A program made the position numbers and the translations under genes. This document shows, piece by piece, positions 31,258 to 40,398 of a DNA stretch of 64,000 bases. This stretch comes from Firm-04 sp045596625. GTDB lineage: Bacteria; Bacillota; Clostridia; Oscillospirales; Ruminococcaceae. The stretch lies in NCBI GenBank assembly GCA_045596625.1, contig JAZOCU010000009.1, positions 14,620 to 78,619 of the forward strand, read 5' to 3'. The notes below the pieces were generated by a model. The model searched no databases. It saw only the letters and a list, made by a program, of their open reading frames with translations, and was not told where the DNA came from. The stretch's first letter is position 1, and every line of letters starts with the position of its first letter.

Positions 31258-33101
31258 TCAGCGGGTTTTCCTTTCCGCATTTGCATTGAAGAACGGCCGG
31301 TACGGCTTTCTGCAGGTACAAGGCACTGAGAGCCGCTGCCGATCAGATCACGACGATTGGCTTTGATCAGTGCTGCTCGGATCACCGCATGATTCTCCGG
31401 CTTGAAATATTGCAGCAAGGCTCGCTGCTCTGCTTTTTCCTTAGATGTCCGTGGAACATAAACCGGCTGCAGCGTATAAGGATCCAATCCCGTATAGAAC
31501 ATACATGTGGAGATCGTACCGGGTGTCGGATAGAAATCCTGCACCTGTTCGGGACGCATCCCCTCCTCTTTCAGAAAGCAGGCCAATGCAATGGCATCTT
31601 TAATAGTACTGCCCGGATGAGAGCTCATTAGATAGGGTACCAGATATTGCTCCAGATTCATACTCTTTGTCAGCGTATAAAACCGCTTTCTGAATTGCTT
31701 GTACACTTCAATATGCGGCTTGCCCATCGCATCCAACACTCCGGCAGAGCAATGCTCCGGTGCAACTTTCAGCTGACCACTCACATGATGACGGACAAGA
31801 TCACGGAAAAAACTGCTGTCGGGATCCTCCATCAAATAATCAAACCGAATGCCGGAGCGAATAAACACGCGCTTTACTTTCGGCAATGTTCTAAGCTTTC
31901 GCAGCATCCAGAGATACTCATTATGATCCACCGTAAGATTTTTGCAGGGATTCGGTGCAAGACATTTTTTCCCCTTGCACATTCCATTCTTTAATTGCTT
32001 TTGACAGGATATCTGACGAAAATTTGCCGTGGGACCGCCAACATCGTGAATATAACCCTTAAAATCCGGAAGCGTTGTGAGCAGTTTGGCTTCTTCGATC
32101 ACGGATTCGGTACTTCGTACCGCAATTCTTCTGCCCTGATGCAATGCAATCGAACAAAAATTGCAAAATCCAAAGCAGCCACGATTATGCGTGATTGAAA
32201 ACCGTACCTCTTCAATAGCAGGCACGCCGCCCTCTGCCTCATACATCGGATGATATGTCCGCATATAAGGCAATGCATAAACTGCATCCAGTTCTTCAGT
32301 GGTCAGAGACAGCGAGGGTGGATTTTGTACCAGCATCCGATCTCCGTGCCGCTGGATCACTCGCTTTCCTGTCACCTCATCCTGTTGGTCATATTGAATG
32401 CGGCAGGCTTTGGCATAGGCAGTTTTATTCTCACACACCTGTGCATAAGAGGGACATTCCGCACTGCCTATGGGTGTTTGGTCGGGACTTGTCATATAAC
32501 AGGTGCCGCGCACCTCGGTAATCTCGCACACAGGGACACCGTCACGCAACAGATCAGCGATCTCGATAATACTATGTTCGCCCATACCAAACATCAGCAG
32601 ATCAGCACCGCTTTCCTGCAATACCGATGGACGAACTACATCATCCCAATAATCATAATGGGCAAAACGGCGCAAGGATGCCTCCAAACCGCCGATCAAA
32701 ATCGGCACTTCTGCTCCATAAATGCTGCGCAAGCACTGACAATATACAGTCACTGCACGATCGGGCCGCTTGCCGGCTTTTCGACCGGCAGAATAGGCAT
32801 CGTCACTGCGCTTTTTCTTTGCCGCTGTATAATGCGCAACCATACTGTCAATATTACCGCCTGTAACTAAAAATCCAAGGCGTGGCTTGCCAAATCGCTT
32901 AAAATCACGATCGGTACGCCAATCGGGCTGAGGCAAAATGGCCACAGAATAGCCATTTGCCTCAAGCACTCGGGAAATAATAGCCACACCGAAGCTTGGA
33001 TGATCAACATAGGCATCGCCAGTAATATAGACAAAATCGGGCTGTGATATCCCCTGCGCCTGCAGCTCTTCAAGAGTCACAGGCAAAAAACCGGTTGTCA
33101 T
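31176..33101 (-). CDS. YgiQ-family radical SAM protein
   Basis: 641 residues. The N-terminal half has a B12-binding-like fold (ITGDAYVDHPSFGVAIISRV, LGFLVTGGNIDSMVAHYT). The radical SAM core follows, with cluster motif CFGFCNFCSIALHQGR, then the family-specific Cys cluster KNGMCKGKKCLAPNPCKNL. The C-terminus is basic and of low complexity. The reaction is unknown. The start ATG at 33101 overlaps the previous gene by 4 bp, and GGAGG lies 8 nt upstream; the frame from 33212 is rejected. Confidence 0.9.
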   Translation of the reverse strand: MTTGFLPVTLEELQAQGISQPDFVYITGDAYVDHPSFGVAIISRVLEANGYSVAILPQPDWRTDRDFKRFGKPRLGFLVTGGNIDSMVAHYTAAKKKRSDDAYSAGRKAGKRPDRAVTVYCQCLRSIYGAEVPILIGGLEASLRRFAHYDYWDDVVRPSVLQESGADLLMFGMGEHSIIEIADLLRDGVPVCEITEVRGTCYMTSPDQTPIGSAECPSYAQVCENKTAYAKACRIQYDQQDEVTGKRVIQRHGDRMLVQNPPSLSLTTEELDAVYALPYMRTYHPMYEAEGGVPAIEEVRFSITHNRGCFGFCNFCSIALHQGRRIAVRSTESVIEEAKLLTTLPDFKGYIHDVGGPTANFRQISCQKQLKNGMCKGKKCLAPNPCKNLTVDHNEYLWMLRKLRTLPKVKRVFIRSGIRFDYLMEDPDSSFFRDLVRHHVSGQLKVAPEHCSAGVLDAMGKPHIEVYKQFRKRFYTLTKSMNLEQYLVPYLMSSHPGSTIKDAIALACFLKEEGMRPEQVQDFYPTPGTISTCMFYTGLDPYTLQPVYVPRTSKEKAEQRALLQYFKPENHAVIRAALIKANRRDLIGSGSQCLVPAESRTGRSSMQMRKGKPAEWEEKRKYRTNAARNTGGKRGKSRGSM

Positions 33102-33493
33102 TTTCCCATCCTCCATCGACGCACTTGAACCGCATGAATCAGATAACCGAATACACAAAACAAAATCGGCACAAGTACGCAGATCCATTCCATTGGCAGT
33201 CGTTCCTGCCATACAGCAGTTGATAATAATGCAAAATCATTGGGGAAAAACAGCAGCTTTCCGCCCAGCAGCACGAGGATCCCCAGCAGCCAGAGGAACG
33301 GCTTGATACGATATCGGATCGCATGATGCAGAAATGATCCAAGCGTGATCACCGCAAGAATCAGCTCCACCACAGGCTGCTCAGGGATACGCCACAGCAG
33401 CCACGGTGCAGCATACTGCCATAACACAAGCCAAACTGCACACAAAAGCACAACGGTAACCGCCTGCCAGCCTGTACGCATCTGTTTTGCCAA
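33098..33493 (-). CDS. Four-helix membrane protein of unknown function
   Basis: 131 residues, starting with TTG at 33493 behind GGTGGGGAG. Four hydrophobic segments are evident (about residues 10-30, 40-58, 64-80 and 100-120) with a short basic C-terminus. No family recognised. It lies between ftsK and the ygiQ-like gene and overlaps the latter by 4 bp, so it is part of the same transcript. Confidence 0.72.
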   Translation of the reverse strand: MAKQMRTGWQAVTVVLLCAVWLVLWQYAAPWLLWRIPEQPVVELILAVITLGSFLHHAIRYRIKPFLWLLGILVLLGGKLLFFPNDFALLSTAVWQERLPMEWICVLVPILFCVFGYLIHAVQVRRWRMGK

Positions 33494-33514
33494 AGCTGCT
33501 CCCCACCTTATTGT

Positions 33515-36316
33515 TTATTCACTTACATCGCCGCCTTTTGCAGCAAAACGAAGCTTCCATTCCGTCAACTCCTGCGGCGTCATCAGTACCTTACGGGGCT
33601 TTGCCCCTTCCGAAGGCCCGATAATGCCGCGTTCTTCCATACTGTCCATGATACGGGCGGCCTTTGCATAGCCGAGCTTCAGACGACGCTGCAATGCGGT
33701 GGTGGAAAGCTGTCCCATGTCTACCGCAAGCTCCGCAGCACGGATGAGCAGTGCATCATCCCCTGTCAGCCCTGTGATATCATCATCATCGCCTGCCGCT
33801 TTCTCTCCCTTGGGTGTGGGAATATTCTGCTCCACAGCTTCCATGATCTCGGCATCATATTCGGATATTCCATTGCTTTTCAAAAAGCTGGCCACAGCTT
33901 CTACCTCTGCATCAGAGCAGAAACAGCCCTGTACTCGCTTCGGCTCACGCCAGCCATTGGGATAGAACAACAGGTCACCATTACCCAGCAGAGTTTCTGC
34001 GCCCACACAATCCAAGATATTGCGGGAATCCTGTGAGGATTTTACTGACATACCTATTCGGCTGGGCACATTGGATTTGATCAGACCTGTAATAACATCC
34101 ACCGTAGGCCGCTGCGTTGCAATGATCAGATGCATACCCGCAGCTCTTGCCTTTTGCGCTATTCTGATGACTGCTGATTCCACTTCCTTCGATGAGGTCA
34201 TCATCAAATCCGCAAACTCATCGATCATAATCAGAATCTGCGGCAGCTTTTTCATACCCTCATTGCGCTCTGCAATGGCATTATATCCCTTCAGATCACG
34301 CACACCAAACTGTGCACAAAGCGCATATCGGCGCTCCATTTCAATCACAGCCCAGTTCAGTGCACCTGCTGCCTTCTGCGGATTGGTCACAACAGGAATC
34401 AACAAATGCGGAATGCCGTCATAAGGTGCAAACTCAACTACCTTCGGATCGACCAGAACCAGACGCACCTCTTCGGGTGAGGCATGGAACAGGATGCTCA
34501 TAATAATAGAGTTGGTACACACCGATTTACCCGATCCGGTTGCACCCGCAATGATCATATGGGGCATCTTTGCTATGTCGCCCAAAATCACGTTGCCGTC
34601 AATATCTTTACCAACCGCAAACGTCAGCTTGCTTTTGGATTCCTGAAACTCCGGCGTTTCCAGAATTTCACGCAGTGTTACGATATCCTTGGTATTATTC
34701 GGCACCTCTACGCCAACGGCAGGTTTACCGGGGATCGGCGCCTCCAGACGCACCGACTCACCGCCCAGATTCAACCCGATATCGTCCTGTAATGCTGTGA
34801 TCTTAGATATCTTTACACCCGCAGCAGGCTGAATCTCATAACGAGTAACCGTAGGGCCGCGGCGGATACCCGTTATGCGTACCTGCACGCCAAAACTGGA
34901 AAGCGTATCCACCAGCAGCTTTGCTTTTTCCTTCAGCTCAACGGATTTGTCTGCATCATTGGCTGAATTATCCACACGCTGCAGAAGCGTCAGAGGCGGA
35001 GCGACATATGGGATCGGTTCAGCCTCCTCATAGATACTTTCATCGGGATCAGACGCCTCATCATACAAACGATTGGATTCCGGCGCAGCATCTGCATTGG
35101 CAATCATTTCCTGTAATGCTGCTTCCTCTTCACCCGAAAGTTTATCACCCAAAGCGTCGATATCGGCAGGCACCGGATTAATACTGCCTTCCGGAATCAC
35201 AGCGTTATGATCGAAAATCGGAATATCCACATCAATATTATCAAATACTTCCCGCTCAGGTGTCGTATCATTATCCGAAAGAATCGCTTCATCCACAGCA
35301 ACATCCAGCAGATCCTGTTGTTCTTTTTGTGGATCCTGTGTATTTGCAGCGGAATCCGCAATGAGTTCCAACGGAAGCGGTGTATCCTCGGCTATCTGCT
35401 GACCTTTAGCGGCCGCTGCTGCCGCACGACTACGGCTCTTGCGCTGAAAACGCGGCGATGTGTCGTCTTCCCAAGGCGGAAGTTCAGACACATCCGTATC
35501 TTCATCATCGTCATCATCCGAATCATCATAATCATTGTCGTCGTCCACCAGATCACGGGTCGCCAAAGACACGATCCCACGCCACATCCAGCGAAAAGGT
35601 TTTGTACAAAGCCGCAGAAGATCGGGAAAGCTCATATTCATCAGCAGCATCAATAAAATGACGATCAGCATGATGATAATGATTTTTGCGCCCATTATAT
35701 CAAACAATCCGATTAAAGGCCATGCGATTACGCCGGAGATCAATCCGCCGCCCTTCAGCGATTGCCCTTCGTGATACAGATTCTTGACTGTATTGACAAA
35801 GCCTTGGCCGTCCCAAAGAGTCTCACCGAAAAAGATCTGCACAAAGCCGCTGATGAAAAGTGTCAGCAAAACGCCCCATACTGCTCGGCGGGATGCCTGC
35901 CGATCACGGTCAGTACCAACCAGATAGGCAGTATAGAACAAAATTCCCGATACCAAAAATACAGAAATACCAAACAGCCCTCTCAGCAGCTTATGCATGA
36001 ACAGCCAAGCCTTTGCACCGGGAAACAGCGCAAAGGCAAGGAAAAAAATGCCGATCGCACACAAAATCACCGACCAGAACTGGTTATTCTGCGGGCGAAT
36101 TTCCTGCTTGGACTGCCCTTGCGGTGCAGCTTGGCCTTGCGGCTTTGCTGTTGAATTTGTCTGCACTTTGGATTTAGTTGTGGTTTTAGCAGCGGATTTC
36201 GACGCTGTTCTGGTACTGCCCGACCGCTTCGAAGACGATGCAGACTTTGTGGATCCTGCACCGTACTTTGTTTGCTTTCCGGTACCGGATTTCGATGTGC
36301 TGCGTTTTTGCGCCAT
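33515..36316 (-). CDS. ftsK: FtsK/SpoIIIE DNA translocase
   Basis: 933 residues. A Lys/Ser/Thr-rich N-tail (1-75) precedes four membrane helices (about 80-230), an acidic linker (about 255-430) and the motor: Walker A GATGSGKSVCTNS, Walker B ILIMIDEFADLMM, and RAAGMHLIIATQRPTVDVITG. The C-terminal gamma winged helix (LQRRLKLGYAKAARIMDSM) reads DNA polarity. It pumps chromosome DNA through the septum in division or sporulation; which role dominates cannot be told. ATG at 36316 follows AAGGAAGGG. tepA lies two genes upstream, a synteny also seen around spoIIIE in Bacillus. Confidence 0.95.
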   Translation of the reverse strand: MAQKRSTSKSGTGKQTKYGAGSTKSASSSKRSGSTRTASKSAAKTTTKSKVQTNSTAKPQGQAAPQGQSKQEIRPQNNQFWSVILCAIGIFFLAFALFPGAKAWLFMHKLLRGLFGISVFLVSGILFYTAYLVGTDRDRQASRRAVWGVLLTLFISGFVQIFFGETLWDGQGFVNTVKNLYHEGQSLKGGGLISGVIAWPLIGLFDIMGAKIIIIMLIVILLMLLMNMSFPDLLRLCTKPFRWMWRGIVSLATRDLVDDDNDYDDSDDDDDEDTDVSELPPWEDDTSPRFQRKSRSRAAAAAAKGQQIAEDTPLPLELIADSAANTQDPQKEQQDLLDVAVDEAILSDNDTTPEREVFDNIDVDIPIFDHNAVIPEGSINPVPADIDALGDKLSGEEEAALQEMIANADAAPESNRLYDEASDPDESIYEEAEPIPYVAPPLTLLQRVDNSANDADKSVELKEKAKLLVDTLSSFGVQVRITGIRRGPTVTRYEIQPAAGVKISKITALQDDIGLNLGGESVRLEAPIPGKPAVGVEVPNNTKDIVTLREILETPEFQESKSKLTFAVGKDIDGNVILGDIAKMPHMIIAGATGSGKSVCTNSIIMSILFHASPEEVRLVLVDPKVVEFAPYDGIPHLLIPVVTNPQKAAGALNWAVIEMERRYALCAQFGVRDLKGYNAIAERNEGMKKLPQILIMIDEFADLMMTSSKEVESAVIRIAQKARAAGMHLIIATQRPTVDVITGLIKSNVPSRIGMSVKSSQDSRNILDCVGAETLLGNGDLLFYPNGWREPKRVQGCFCSDAEVEAVASFLKSNGISEYDAEIMEAVEQNIPTPKGEKAAGDDDDITGLTGDDALLIRAAELAVDMGQLSTTALQRRLKLGYAKAARIMDSMEERGIIGPSEGAKPRKVLMTPQELTEWKLRFAAKGGDVSE

Positions 36317-36373
36317 GTTGTCCCTTCCTTTTTATATGTATCATCGGATATCTGTGAACGAAATAACGCTCAC

Positions 36374-37198
36374 TCAACGAGTAAAAAGCCAATAACCAAA
36401 GGTAAATACGCTCACAAGCAGAGTGTAAATAGAAAACACATGAAATTGACTGGACTTGACAAGCCAATCCACCATCTTGATTGCCAAAATACCTACAACA
36501 GCTGCAGCCACAAAACCGATTGCTGTCGGAAGAAGCTGTACTTCCAGCGTACCATTCATCACATCAACAAGCTCTGACAGACATCCGCCGAGAATTGCCG
36601 GAATACCCAACACAAATGAATAACGCACCGCGGTTTCTTTATCCAGTCCCGAAAACAGTCCGCCACTGATCGTTGAGCCGGAACGGGATACACCGGGAAA
36701 CAATGCAACACACTGGAACAGTCCAATCACAATGGCATCGCGCACGGTCATATCACCTGCAGTTTTCTTGTTGTTCTTGACGCGATTGGCGAAAAACAGA
36801 ACTACGGATGTATACAAAAAGCAAAGTGCCAAAACCGGTAAGGCTATGTTCTCAAAAATATCCTTGATGAGATAAAACGGTACCAACAATACCAATGAAA
36901 TCAGCAGCATAAAAATCATTCTGCGGTCGGGATTCATTCCCGACCACTTGAATTTACCTGTAAACACATCTTTGATCAGCACAACGAATTCTTTGATCAA
37001 TGCCCAGATCGTGCTGCGGAAAGCAATAAAAACCGCTGCAAGCGTGCCAAGATGCAGAATCACCAGTAAAAACGTACCTTCCTCTACCGATTGCCCCGTA
37101 AACGCCTGGTAAAGCCGAAGATGTCCCGAACTGGAAACCGGAAGAAATTCAGTAAGACCTTGGATAATTGCTTGGATGATCGCATCGAATACAGACAT
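36374..37198 (-). CDS. uppP: Undecaprenyl-diphosphatase
   Basis: 274 residues, about eight membrane helices (BacA/UppP family). It recycles undecaprenyl-PP, the lipid carrier for peptidoglycan and glycans; overexpression gives bacitracin resistance. The active-site motifs are QGLTEFLPVSSSGHL near the N-terminus and LFPGVSRSGSTI in the middle. The ATG at 37198 follows GGAGG. It lies between tepA and ftsK. Confidence 0.95.
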   Translation of the reverse strand: MSVFDAIIQAIIQGLTEFLPVSSSGHLRLYQAFTGQSVEEGTFLLVILHLGTLAAVFIAFRSTIWALIKEFVVLIKDVFTGKFKWSGMNPDRRMIFMLLISLVLLVPFYLIKDIFENIALPVLALCFLYTSVVLFFANRVKNNKKTAGDMTVRDAIVIGLFQCVALFPGVSRSGSTISGGLFSGLDKETAVRYSFVLGIPAILGGCLSELVDVMNGTLEVQLLPTAIGFVAAAVVGILAIKMVDWLVKSSQFHVFSIYTLLVSVFTFGYWLFTR

Positions 37199-37244
37199 AA
37201 ATTTACCTCCAAAAATAACACGCCTCAGTTTTTATCCGATCCGT

Positions 37245-37979
37245 TTATGATCCGGAAGCGGATGATTCATAGCGCTTCGGCTGTGCCTCAATCTGTGCAT
37301 ATAATGCCGATAAAGCATCGGATATTCCGCCTACAGCATCGATCAGACCTACAGATACTGCTTGTTTTCCATCAAGCACCGTACCGAAATCCAACACGAG
37401 CTCATCGGTTCGTGTCATCATTTCATAGAGCGTCTGCTCACTGATGTTGCTGTGCGAAGAAACAAACCGTAAGATACGTGACTGCATTCCCTCCACACTG
37501 TTAAGCGCTTGCGGAACGCCCAGCATTGTACCGTTCATGCGCACCGGATGGATGGTCATGGATGCCGACGGAACAATAAACGACTGCCGTGCACTGACAG
37601 CCAGCGGTACTCCGATGGAATGACCGCCGCCCAGCACCAGCGATACCGATGGGAGCTGCATGCCGGCGATCATCTCCGCCAGTGCAAGACCCGCTTCGAC
37701 ATCACCGCCTACGGTATTGAGCAGGATCAGCAATCCTTCCACTGTTTGTTCTTGTTCAATCGCCGCAAGAATCGGAAGCAAATGCTCATATTTCGTGGTT
37801 TTGCATGTTTCCGGCAATATTGAATGCCCCTCAATCTGTCCTACAATACTCAGACAGTAAATCGTATGCTGTGCATGCCGGACAGGCAACGTTCCCAGCT
37901 TTTCAAGCAAGTCCAAAGATGACTCTGAAGACTGCTCCTCAAGCCATTGTGAACGTGATGAGGATGTTTGTTCAGACAT
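37245..37979 (-). CDS. tepA: ClpP-class serine protease, TepA-like
   Basis: 244 residues of the ClpP/crotonase fold, without a signal peptide. LLILLNTVGGDVEAGLALAE, GGGHSIGVPLAVSA (probable nucleophile Ser) and SASMTIHPVRMNG (probable His) are the TepA family blocks. B. subtilis TepA has been linked to protein secretion and spore formation; its substrate is unclear. Placement just before uppP and ftsK/spoIIIE supports the name. The consensus promoter (38076-38104) makes it the head of a long minus-strand transcript. Confidence 0.87.
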   Translation of the reverse strand: MSEQTSSSRSQWLEEQSSESSLDLLEKLGTLPVRHAQHTIYCLSIVGQIEGHSILPETCKTTKYEHLLPILAAIEQEQTVEGLLILLNTVGGDVEAGLALAEMIAGMQLPSVSLVLGGGHSIGVPLAVSARQSFIVPSASMTIHPVRMNGTMLGVPQALNSVEGMQSRILRFVSSHSNISEQTLYEMMTRTDELVLDFGTVLDGKQAVSVGLIDAVGGISDALSALYAQIEAQPKRYESSASGS

Positions 37980-38075
37980 TTCCTGTATCCCTCGCTTTCG
38001 CAGATTTTGTACAAAAACATTGTTTCCATTCTGCTGCCGAGGTATACTAATAGAAATGCATATTTTTACTTATCT

Positions 38076-38104
38076 ATCATACCATATTTTTCTCTCGCTG
38101 TCAA
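38076..38104 (-). promoter_or_regulatory. Promoter of tepA and the downstream run
   Basis: Minus strand: -35 TTGACA (38099-38104), 17-nt spacer, -10 TATGAT (38076-38081). Confidence 0.8.
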
Positions 38105-38242
38105 GGTCAGCCCATCATCTGAACAGCAATGTCAAATCCTGTATTTTTCTGTCGCGAATGTCAAAAATGAGTGCTCTTTTTTCTGTAATGCACAAAAACT
38201 TATACAAAAATATATTTTCTTTGATTTTTTTTCAAGAAATGG

Positions 38243-38271
38243 TTGACTTCATATTCAGTCTGGTGTATAAT
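38243..38271 (+). promoter_or_regulatory. Promoter of the Pro-rich repeat protein
   Basis: -35 TTGACT (38243-38248), 17-nt spacer, -10 TATAAT (38266-38271). Confidence 0.8.
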
Positions 38272-38312
38272 GGAGAACATGGGACTTTATATCTTTTCGG
38301 GGGTATCCTAAT

Positions 38313-40301
38313 ATGCATATCGATTTAATTGCAGCGACCAAATCCCGCACCAAAGAGGTGCACGGAACCGATAACGGAAAACGTACAGCCTGTGGCATCA
38401 ATTTGCTGAAGGCTGTTGGTCAGTACACCTCAACAGGTGAAATGACAGATGTTGCACAGCTCACTTGTGAGAAGTGCAAGACCATTCTCGCAAAGAAAAT
38501 CATCCGTGAATCCAATAAGGAAATGGATCGTATTCTTAAAGAAGAACGTAAGATGCAAAAGAAAGAGGAGCAAGCTGCTGCCAAGCAGAGCAACGCTAAA
38601 CAGCCTGCTAAGCAGCCTGCATCTCGTACTGCAGCTCCGCCCAGACCTGCTCCCGCTTCCTCGGCAAGCAGTGAGGGTTATGTTCCGCCTTCCATGCGCA
38701 AACAACAGGCTGCTCCGCAGGTCGCTCCGCCTCCTGCACCGCCACAGCCGAGTTTTGATATCCCGACTGTGCCCACAAGTGTTCCCGGCATGATGCCTCA
38801 GCCGCAGAATGATGTTCTGGCACAGTTTGCCATGCCTGCACCCAACAATGCTCCTGCTGCACCGCAGCTGCAGAATGATTCTGAGATTCCTTCTGTACCC
38901 ACCAGCATTCCCGGTGTGATGCCGCAGCCGCAGGATGATGTTCTGGCACAATTTGCAATCCCTGCACCTTCTGCACCATCCGATGACGTTCCGGACGGCG
39001 GTGGTGTGATTACATATCATGATGAACCTAGAACGTCCACTGCACCGAGCAATCCTGCCAACAATCTGTTCGATCACCTTGCAAACAGTCTGTTTAACGC
39101 CGGTGAAGCACCTGCAGTTGATATGCCGGAAGAAATACCGGAGCCGACTGTTTTTGGCATTGATGATGATACCCTTTCCGTCAGTTCCGCAGCCACAGAT
39201 GCGCTTGACGTTGTTGAAGTCACTCCGGCTCCTGAGGATTATGATCCTTTCGCAAAAGTAGAGCCTCCGGTTCTGGAGTCTATCATTCCGGAAGTTCCTG
39301 CTGCACCAGCTATGCCCGATGATGATCTGTTTATCATGCCCGGCGATGCTGCACCGCAGCCGAACATTCCGCCTGTACTCGAAGTACCTCAGCTCGATGC
39401 TATCGCTGATGAAGCACCGGTTGCTCCTGTTTTAGAGGTTCCCGAAGTACCGACACTTGAGGTACCGACTGCTCCCGCTGCTCCCGCTTATCCGCAGCAG
39501 AGCGCTCCGTTCGGTCAGATACCTGCTGTACCGACACTTGAGGTACCGACTGCTCCTGCTGCTCCCGCTTATCCGCAGCAGAGCGCTCCTTTCGGTCAGA
39601 TACCTGCTGTACCGACACTCGAGGTACCGACTGCTCCTGCTGCTCCCGCTTATCCGCAGCAGAGCGCTCCGTTCGGTCAGATACCTGCTGTACCGACACT
39701 TGAGGTTCCGACTGCTCCCGCTGCTCCCGCTTATCCGCAGCAGAGCGCTCCGTTCGGTCAAGCGCATGCTATGCCAAACGGATTTGCCCAGCAGCCGATT
39801 CCTTCCATTCCTGCTCAGCCGGATGCACCTAAGACTCCCTCACTGCCCACACCGCTCTTTATCGGCTACGGCGCAGACGGCAGACAGATCTTCCAGACTT
39901 ATGATATCAACGGTCAGCCTATCCCTGTAACCGAACCCGTATACAGCACACCGCCTCAGCAAGAATCCAAGCCGCTTGTAACACCTCAGTTCGGCGGTGG
40001 TTCGATCCTCGATGTGGATGAACTGATGTCTGCTATGGGCATTGAGCAAAGCAAATCAGAGCCAATCGAAGAAAAAGCGATCCAATATACTGAATACCAC
40101 ATTCCGCAGAAAAAGAAGAAGCCTACTCCACCGCCTAAGGCTGCACTTCCAGATCCGGCTCCCGCAGCTCCAATGTCTGCTGCCGAGGCAAAACGGAAAA
40201 AGAAGCTTGATAAGATCAACTCTGAGTTTGAAAAGAAACTCAAGGATCGCGGTATTGATCCCGAAACCGGCGCTTTTGTCGGCAAAGGCAAGAAAAAATA
40301 A
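38313..40301 (+). CDS. Pro/Ala-rich tandem-repeat protein with N-terminal Cys/His domain
   Basis: 662 residues, no signal peptide or membrane segment. Residues 1-70 form a compact domain with H17, C28 and a C-x-x-C pair (LTCEKCKTIL), probably zinc binding. A charged helix (about 70-95) follows. The centre (about 100-560) is disordered and rich in Pro, Ala and acidic residues: two copies of a VPTS(V/I)PG(M/V)MPQPQ(N/D)DVLAQFA block (about 148-212), then three complete and one truncated copy of a 27-residue repeat (TLEVPTAPAAPAYPQQ core, about 379-483). The C-terminus is basic and helical (KRKKKLDKINSEFEKKLKDR) and ends in Lys. I do not recognise the family. The layout suggests a cytoplasmic scaffold or nucleic-acid-binding protein. 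ATG 38313 follows GGGGGT. Confidence 0.85.
   Translation: MHIDLIAATKSRTKEVHGTDNGKRTACGINLLKAVGQYTSTGEMTDVAQLTCEKCKTILAKKIIRESNKEMDRILKEERKMQKKEEQAAAKQSNAKQPAKQPASRTAAPPRPAPASSASSEGYVPPSMRKQQAAPQVAPPPAPPQPSFDIPTVPTSVPGMMPQPQNDVLAQFAMPAPNNAPAAPQLQNDSEIPSVPTSIPGVMPQPQDDVLAQFAIPAPSAPSDDVPDGGGVITYHDEPRTSTAPSNPANNLFDHLANSLFNAGEAPAVDMPEEIPEPTVFGIDDDTLSVSSAATDALDVVEVTPAPEDYDPFAKVEPPVLESIIPEVPAAPAMPDDDLFIMPGDAAPQPNIPPVLEVPQLDAIADEAPVAPVLEVPEVPTLEVPTAPAAPAYPQQSAPFGQIPAVPTLEVPTAPAAPAYPQQSAPFGQIPAVPTLEVPTAPAAPAYPQQSAPFGQIPAVPTLEVPTAPAAPAYPQQSAPFGQAHAMPNGFAQQPIPSIPAQPDAPKTPSLPTPLFIGYGADGRQIFQTYDINGQPIPVTEPVYSTPPQQESKPLVTPQFGGGSILDVDELMSAMGIEQSKSEPIEEKAIQYTEYHIPQKKKKPTPPPKAALPDPAPAAPMSAAEAKRKKKLDKINSEFEKKLKDRGIDPETGAFVGKGKKK
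39447..39761 (+). repeat. 81-bp in-frame tandem repeat, 3.9 copies
   Basis: Units start at 39447, 39528, 39609 and 39690; the last lacks three codons. Units are nearly identical at DNA level, differing mainly at third positions, which implies recent expansion or gene conversion. Each unit contains KpnI-like GGTACC or a variant. Copy number can vary without a frameshift. Confidence 0.95.
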
Positions 40302-40346
40302 AACGATCATCGCTTAAGCTGCTCTGATCGCTAAACACTCAAAACA

Positions 40347-40380
40347 AAAGCAGCGGTGCTTTTCTTGCTCCGCTGCTTTT
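40347..40380 (+). terminator. Terminator after the repeat protein
   Basis: A 10-bp stem, AAAGCAGCGG / CCGCTGCTTT, is followed by TTTC. The next gene starts 19 bp later with no promoter of its own, so it probably depends on read-through. Confidence 0.75.
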
Positions 40381-40398
40381 CATTTCTCAGGAGGATTT

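Noticed and set aside
39447..39761. CRISPR-like array
   Set aside because: The repeats are head-to-tail without spacers, in frame with a clear protein.
39400..39930. Long open frames on both strands across the repeat region
   Set aside because: The 81-bp unit is a multiple of three, so any frame lacking a stop in one unit stays open through all. The products are Arg/Leu or Ser/Arg low-complexity and lack ribosome sites.
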